64,000 nucleotides of DNA from Taibaiella helva. Its GTDB lineage: Bacteria; Bacteroidota; Bacteroidia; Chitinophagales; Chitinophagaceae. The stretch covers positions 101,201-165,200 of the forward strand of contig NZ_QUZZ01000011.1 of the NCBI RefSeq assembly GCF_003545695.1. The letters are read 5' to 3'. This document shows, in pieces, positions 61,551 to 64,000 of this stretch (positions are counted from its first letter, which is position 1; each line of letters starts with the position of its first letter). Position numbers and translations under genes: made by a program. Under the pieces are notes generated by a model, which did no database searches, had not been told where the DNA came from, and saw only the letters and a program-made list of their open reading frames with translations.

Positions 61551-63608
61551 ATGAAATTTGCAAAACTGTTACTCGCCGGCGCTGCCCTGGGTACCATAGG
61601 CATCACCTCCTGCAAAGAAGGCGGGGAAAAATCGGCGGAGAAGAGTGCTGATTTTAAATTCATAGACCGGGCCAATATGGACACCACGGTAAGCCCGGCC
61701 GATAACTTCTTCGAATATGCCAACGGCGCCTGGCTGAAGAAAGCAACGATTCCCGGCGACCAGACCCGCTGGGGCAGCTTTGATGAGCTGGGCGAGCGTA
61801 CGCTCAACGACCTGCATACCCTGCTCGAAGATGCCGCCAAGAACGATAAAGCAGCAGCCGGAAGCAAGGAACGTATGGCCGGCGACTTCTATAAAAGCGG
61901 TATGGATACCGTTAACATCAACAAGGCCGGTATTACGCCGATGAAGCCGGTGCTCGATCGTATCAATGCCGTAACCAATGCGCAGCAGCTGATGGACGAG
62001 ATCGCGCTCGAGCATACAGAAGGCCTGAATCCCGCTTTCAGCTTTTACATCTCTCCTGATGATAAGAATGTGACCAGGATGATCACCCAGTTCTTCCAGG
62101 GTGGTCTGGGCCTTTCCAACAGGGACGATTATTTTAAGACCGATGCCCGCTCTGCAGAGATCAGGGCTGAATACCAGAAATACGTACAGAAAATACTGCA
62201 GCTGATGGGCCAGGATGAGGCCGCAGCCAAAGGCAATGCCCAGAAGATCTTCAACCTGGAGAAAACCCTGGCCGGCGCCTCGCTGACGCCGATCGAAATG
62301 CGTAATCCGCAGCGCCTGTACAACAAATTCGATATTGCCGGTATCACCAAAGCAACAGCAGGCCTTGATTGGGCAACCCTGTTGGGCAAGCTGAAGATCC
62401 AGGGCCAGGATAGCATCATCGTAGGCATGCCCAAGTTCTTTGTGGAGCTGGCGCGCCAGATGAAAGCCACCCCGATCGATACCTGGAAGCAATACCTGGC
62501 GTACAACGCCGTGAGCGATATGGCGCCTTACCTGAGCAAAGAATTCAGCGATGCCCGTTTCGATTTCTACAGCAGATCCCTCAGAGGACAGCAGGAAGAG
62601 AAAGCCCGCTGGAAAAGGGTGATCCATATCGTGAACAACGCTGTGGGCGACCAGCTGGGCCAGTTGTATGTCGACAAGCACTTCAAGCCTGAAGCCAAGA
62701 AGCGTATGCTGGAGCTGGTGAACAACCTGCAGGAAACTTTTGGAGAGCGTATCAAAGGTCTGGACTGGATGAGCGATGTAACCAAGCAGAAAGCACTTGC
62801 CAAGCTGAATACTTTCATTAAGAAAATCGGCTATCCCGACAAATGGAAAGACTACGGCAGCCTGAAGATTGTTCCCGATAACTATGTACAGAATGTAATG
62901 AACGCTTCCGCTTTCGAGTACAACTATATGATCAGCAAGCTGGGCAAACCTGTAGACAAGACGGAGTGGGGAATGACGCCGCCTACCGTAAACGCTTACT
63001 ACAACCCCGCGTTTAACGAGATCGTTTTCCCCGCTGCGATCCTGCAGTTCCCCTTCTTCGATTTCAATGCCGATGATGCAGTGAATTATGGCGGTATCGG
63101 CGGCGTAATTGGTCATGAAATGACCCATGGCTTCGATGACCAGGGCGCTCAATACGATGCCGACGGTAACCTGAAAAACTGGTGGACACCCGAAGATTCT
63201 ACGAAATTTGCAGCCAGAACCCATAAAGTTGTTGATCAGTTCAACAGCTATACCGTACTGGACAGCATTCATGTGCAGGGCGAGCTGACCCTGGGCGAAA
63301 ACATTGCCGATCTGGGTGGCGTAACCATTGCCTACACTGCGTTTAAGAAGACCAAGCAGGGTCAGAGCAATGAGAAGATCGACGGCTTTACACCCGATCA
63401 GCGTTTCTTCCTCAGCTGGGCCCAGGTATGGAGGGGTAAGGCGCTGCCTAAGACCTCTATGGAGCTGATCAAGAACGATCCGCACTCGCCCGGTATCTGG
63501 CGTTGTAACGGTCCTCTGAGCAACTTTGAGCCCTTCTATAAGGCGTTCAATGTAAAAGAAGGCGATAAAATGTGGCGTGCCGATAGCGTACGCGCTAAAA
63601 TATGGTAG
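61551..63608 (+). CDS. M13-family (neprilysin-like) metallopeptidase lipoprotein
   Basis: The product has 685 residues from MKFAKLLLAG. The signal ends in the lipobox ITSC (Cys about 20). The N-terminal M13_N domain (about 45-420) is followed by the catalytic domain. That domain has NAYYNPAFNEIVFPAAI, the zinc motif HEMTH (about 522-526) in IGHEMTHGFDDQG, and the third ligand Glu in ENIADLGG (about 583). Bacterial PepO-type members cleave small peptides. It is probably membrane-anchored, facing the periplasm. A strong terminator follows. Confidence 0.94.
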   Translation: MKFAKLLLAGAALGTIGITSCKEGGEKSAEKSADFKFIDRANMDTTVSPADNFFEYANGAWLKKATIPGDQTRWGSFDELGERTLNDLHTLLEDAAKNDKAAAGSKERMAGDFYKSGMDTVNINKAGITPMKPVLDRINAVTNAQQLMDEIALEHTEGLNPAFSFYISPDDKNVTRMITQFFQGGLGLSNRDDYFKTDARSAEIRAEYQKYVQKILQLMGQDEAAAKGNAQKIFNLEKTLAGASLTPIEMRNPQRLYNKFDIAGITKATAGLDWATLLGKLKIQGQDSIIVGMPKFFVELARQMKATPIDTWKQYLAYNAVSDMAPYLSKEFSDARFDFYSRSLRGQQEEKARWKRVIHIVNNAVGDQLGQLYVDKHFKPEAKKRMLELVNNLQETFGERIKGLDWMSDVTKQKALAKLNTFIKKIGYPDKWKDYGSLKIVPDNYVQNVMNASAFEYNYMISKLGKPVDKTEWGMTPPTVNAYYNPAFNEIVFPAAILQFPFFDFNADDAVNYGGIGGVIGHEMTHGFDDQGAQYDADGNLKNWWTPEDSTKFAARTHKVVDQFNSYTVLDSIHVQGELTLGENIADLGGVTIAYTAFKKTKQGQSNEKIDGFTPDQRFFLSWAQVWRGKALPKTSMELIKNDPHSPGIWRCNGPLSNFEPFYKAFNVKEGDKMWRADSVRAKIW

Positions 63609-63643
63609 GAAGGCAACACCTGCCAGGCTTGGAATAACAGATG

Positions 63644-63677
63644 CCGGCTGTATCGTAAGATGCAGCCGGTTTTTTTG
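63644..63677 (+). terminator. Intrinsic terminator of the M13 peptidase gene
   Basis: CCGGCTGTAT (63644-63653) pairs with ATGCAGCCGG (63660-63669), with one G-T pair, around CGTAAG. Seven T residues follow. Confidence 0.9.
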
Positions 63678-63794
63678 TTGGTAATTGTTGGTTGCGAACG
63701 ATCTTATTTTAAGGTAAATGGTGTTGTTCCTGTGGGAATAATTTAGTTGGCGGTTTGCAGTATACAAATTGCGCCCGCCCGCCAAAACCAATCC

Positions 63795-63822
63795 TCTAAC
63801 ATCTAATGTCTAACATCTAATG
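63795..63822. repeat. Tandem 14-base repeat, two copies
   Basis: TCTAACATCTAATG occurs twice in direct succession (63795-63808 and 63809-63822). A related motif occurs inverted near 1306-1325. Confidence 0.8.
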
Positions 63823-63901
63823 TCCAAAAATAAATATGATCGTTGTAACCGGCCATGGTGGCGGTATGGGTGAGATGTGGTGGTGCAGGAACAATGAAAA
63901 T

Positions 63902-63933
63902 TTTGGTAGAATGAAAAAGGACCCCTACTTTTG
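63902..63933 (+). promoter_or_regulatory. Strong promoter at the right edge
   Basis: TTTG (63902-63905), 20 bases and TACTTTTG (63926-63933) match the Bacteroidota consensus in full. No coding frame begins before the window ends. The following sequence (GATCATTGAAAGATAG near 63965) resembles boxA-like leaders of rRNA operons. This suggests a stable RNA operon just outside; this is inferred. Confidence 0.6.
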
Positions 63934-64000
63934 CGTCCCGTTGGCGGAAAAGGGTTAACGGAAAGATCATTGAAAGATAGCAGGTTGGTAACGGAGAAGG

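Noticed and set aside
61569..63791. Open frame of 740 codons antisense to the M13 peptidase gene
   Set aside because: The plus-strand gene has intact catalytic motifs, promoter and terminator; the antisense frame has none.
1..64000. CRISPR arrays, insertion sequences, integrase or attachment sites
   Set aside because: No regularly spaced repeats, transposase or integrase motifs were seen; the repeats present are isolated or degenerate.

Overview
The window looks like a chromosomal segment from a Bacteroidota, most probably a member of the Chitinophagaceae or a close relative. The support is: many promoters of the Bacteroidota type (TAnnTTTG at -7, often TTTG at -33 with a 20-21 base spacer), type IX secretion (T9SS) sorting domains, porT next to ubiE, a DUF4293 protein, an ECF sigma/anti-sigma/outer-membrane-protein cassette, a HmuY-like/TonB receptor pair, and small lipoproteins. 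I see no complete rRNA, tRNA, CRISPR array, insertion sequence or prophage.

Layout. 1-3.1 kb: the end of a SprT-like protein, a secreted serine hydrolase, the rpsF-rpsR-rplI operon behind a structured leader, and a small unknown protein. 3.3-6.7 kb: a beta-CASP metallo-hydrolase and pckA. 6.7-9.3 kb: a 51-residue membrane protein and the sigma/anti-sigma/OMP cassette. 9.3-15.4 kb: a repeat-bearing intergenic region, an omega-amidase, comEC and a LytS/LytTR two-component pair. 15.6-22.2 kb: a lipoprotein, apaG, recX, a DUF4293 protein, serS, an ABC permease and a DegP/Q protease. 22.4-30.3 kb: an acyl-CoA reductase divergent from a ferredoxin, a small lipoprotein, a GNAT-nitrilase fusion, mutS and an unknown helical protein. 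30.3-38.1 kb: an ArsR-type regulator, an orphan histidine kinase, YqgE, a YiiX-like hydrolase, a DUF4878-like lipoprotein, metK, yajQ and lgt.

38.2-50.1 kb is the most unusual part. A HmuY-like T9SS-sorted protein and a TonB receptor with FRAP/NPDL boxes form a probable heme-uptake operon, with a 16-bp perfect palindrome in place of the -33 element. Next is a 2094-residue secreted SpvB/FG-GAP/RHS giant whose C-terminal domain carries HEYGH. It is followed by a small T9SS-sorted protein with a single YD-repeat-like motif and by a secreted HExxH protein.

50.2-64 kb: an ABC exporter, superoxide dismutase, then on the minus strand dnaB, a secreted metallopeptidase, dtd, ubiE and porT. Between dnaB and rpe lies an AT-rich region with six DnaA-box-like 9-mers in about 107 bp, a candidate replication origin. 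Then come a cytoplasmic-looking beta-helix protein, aroQ and an M13 metallopeptidase. The right edge carries a near-ideal promoter that may drive an RNA operon outside the window.

All functional calls come from reading the translated sequence and from family knowledge; no search or computation was run.
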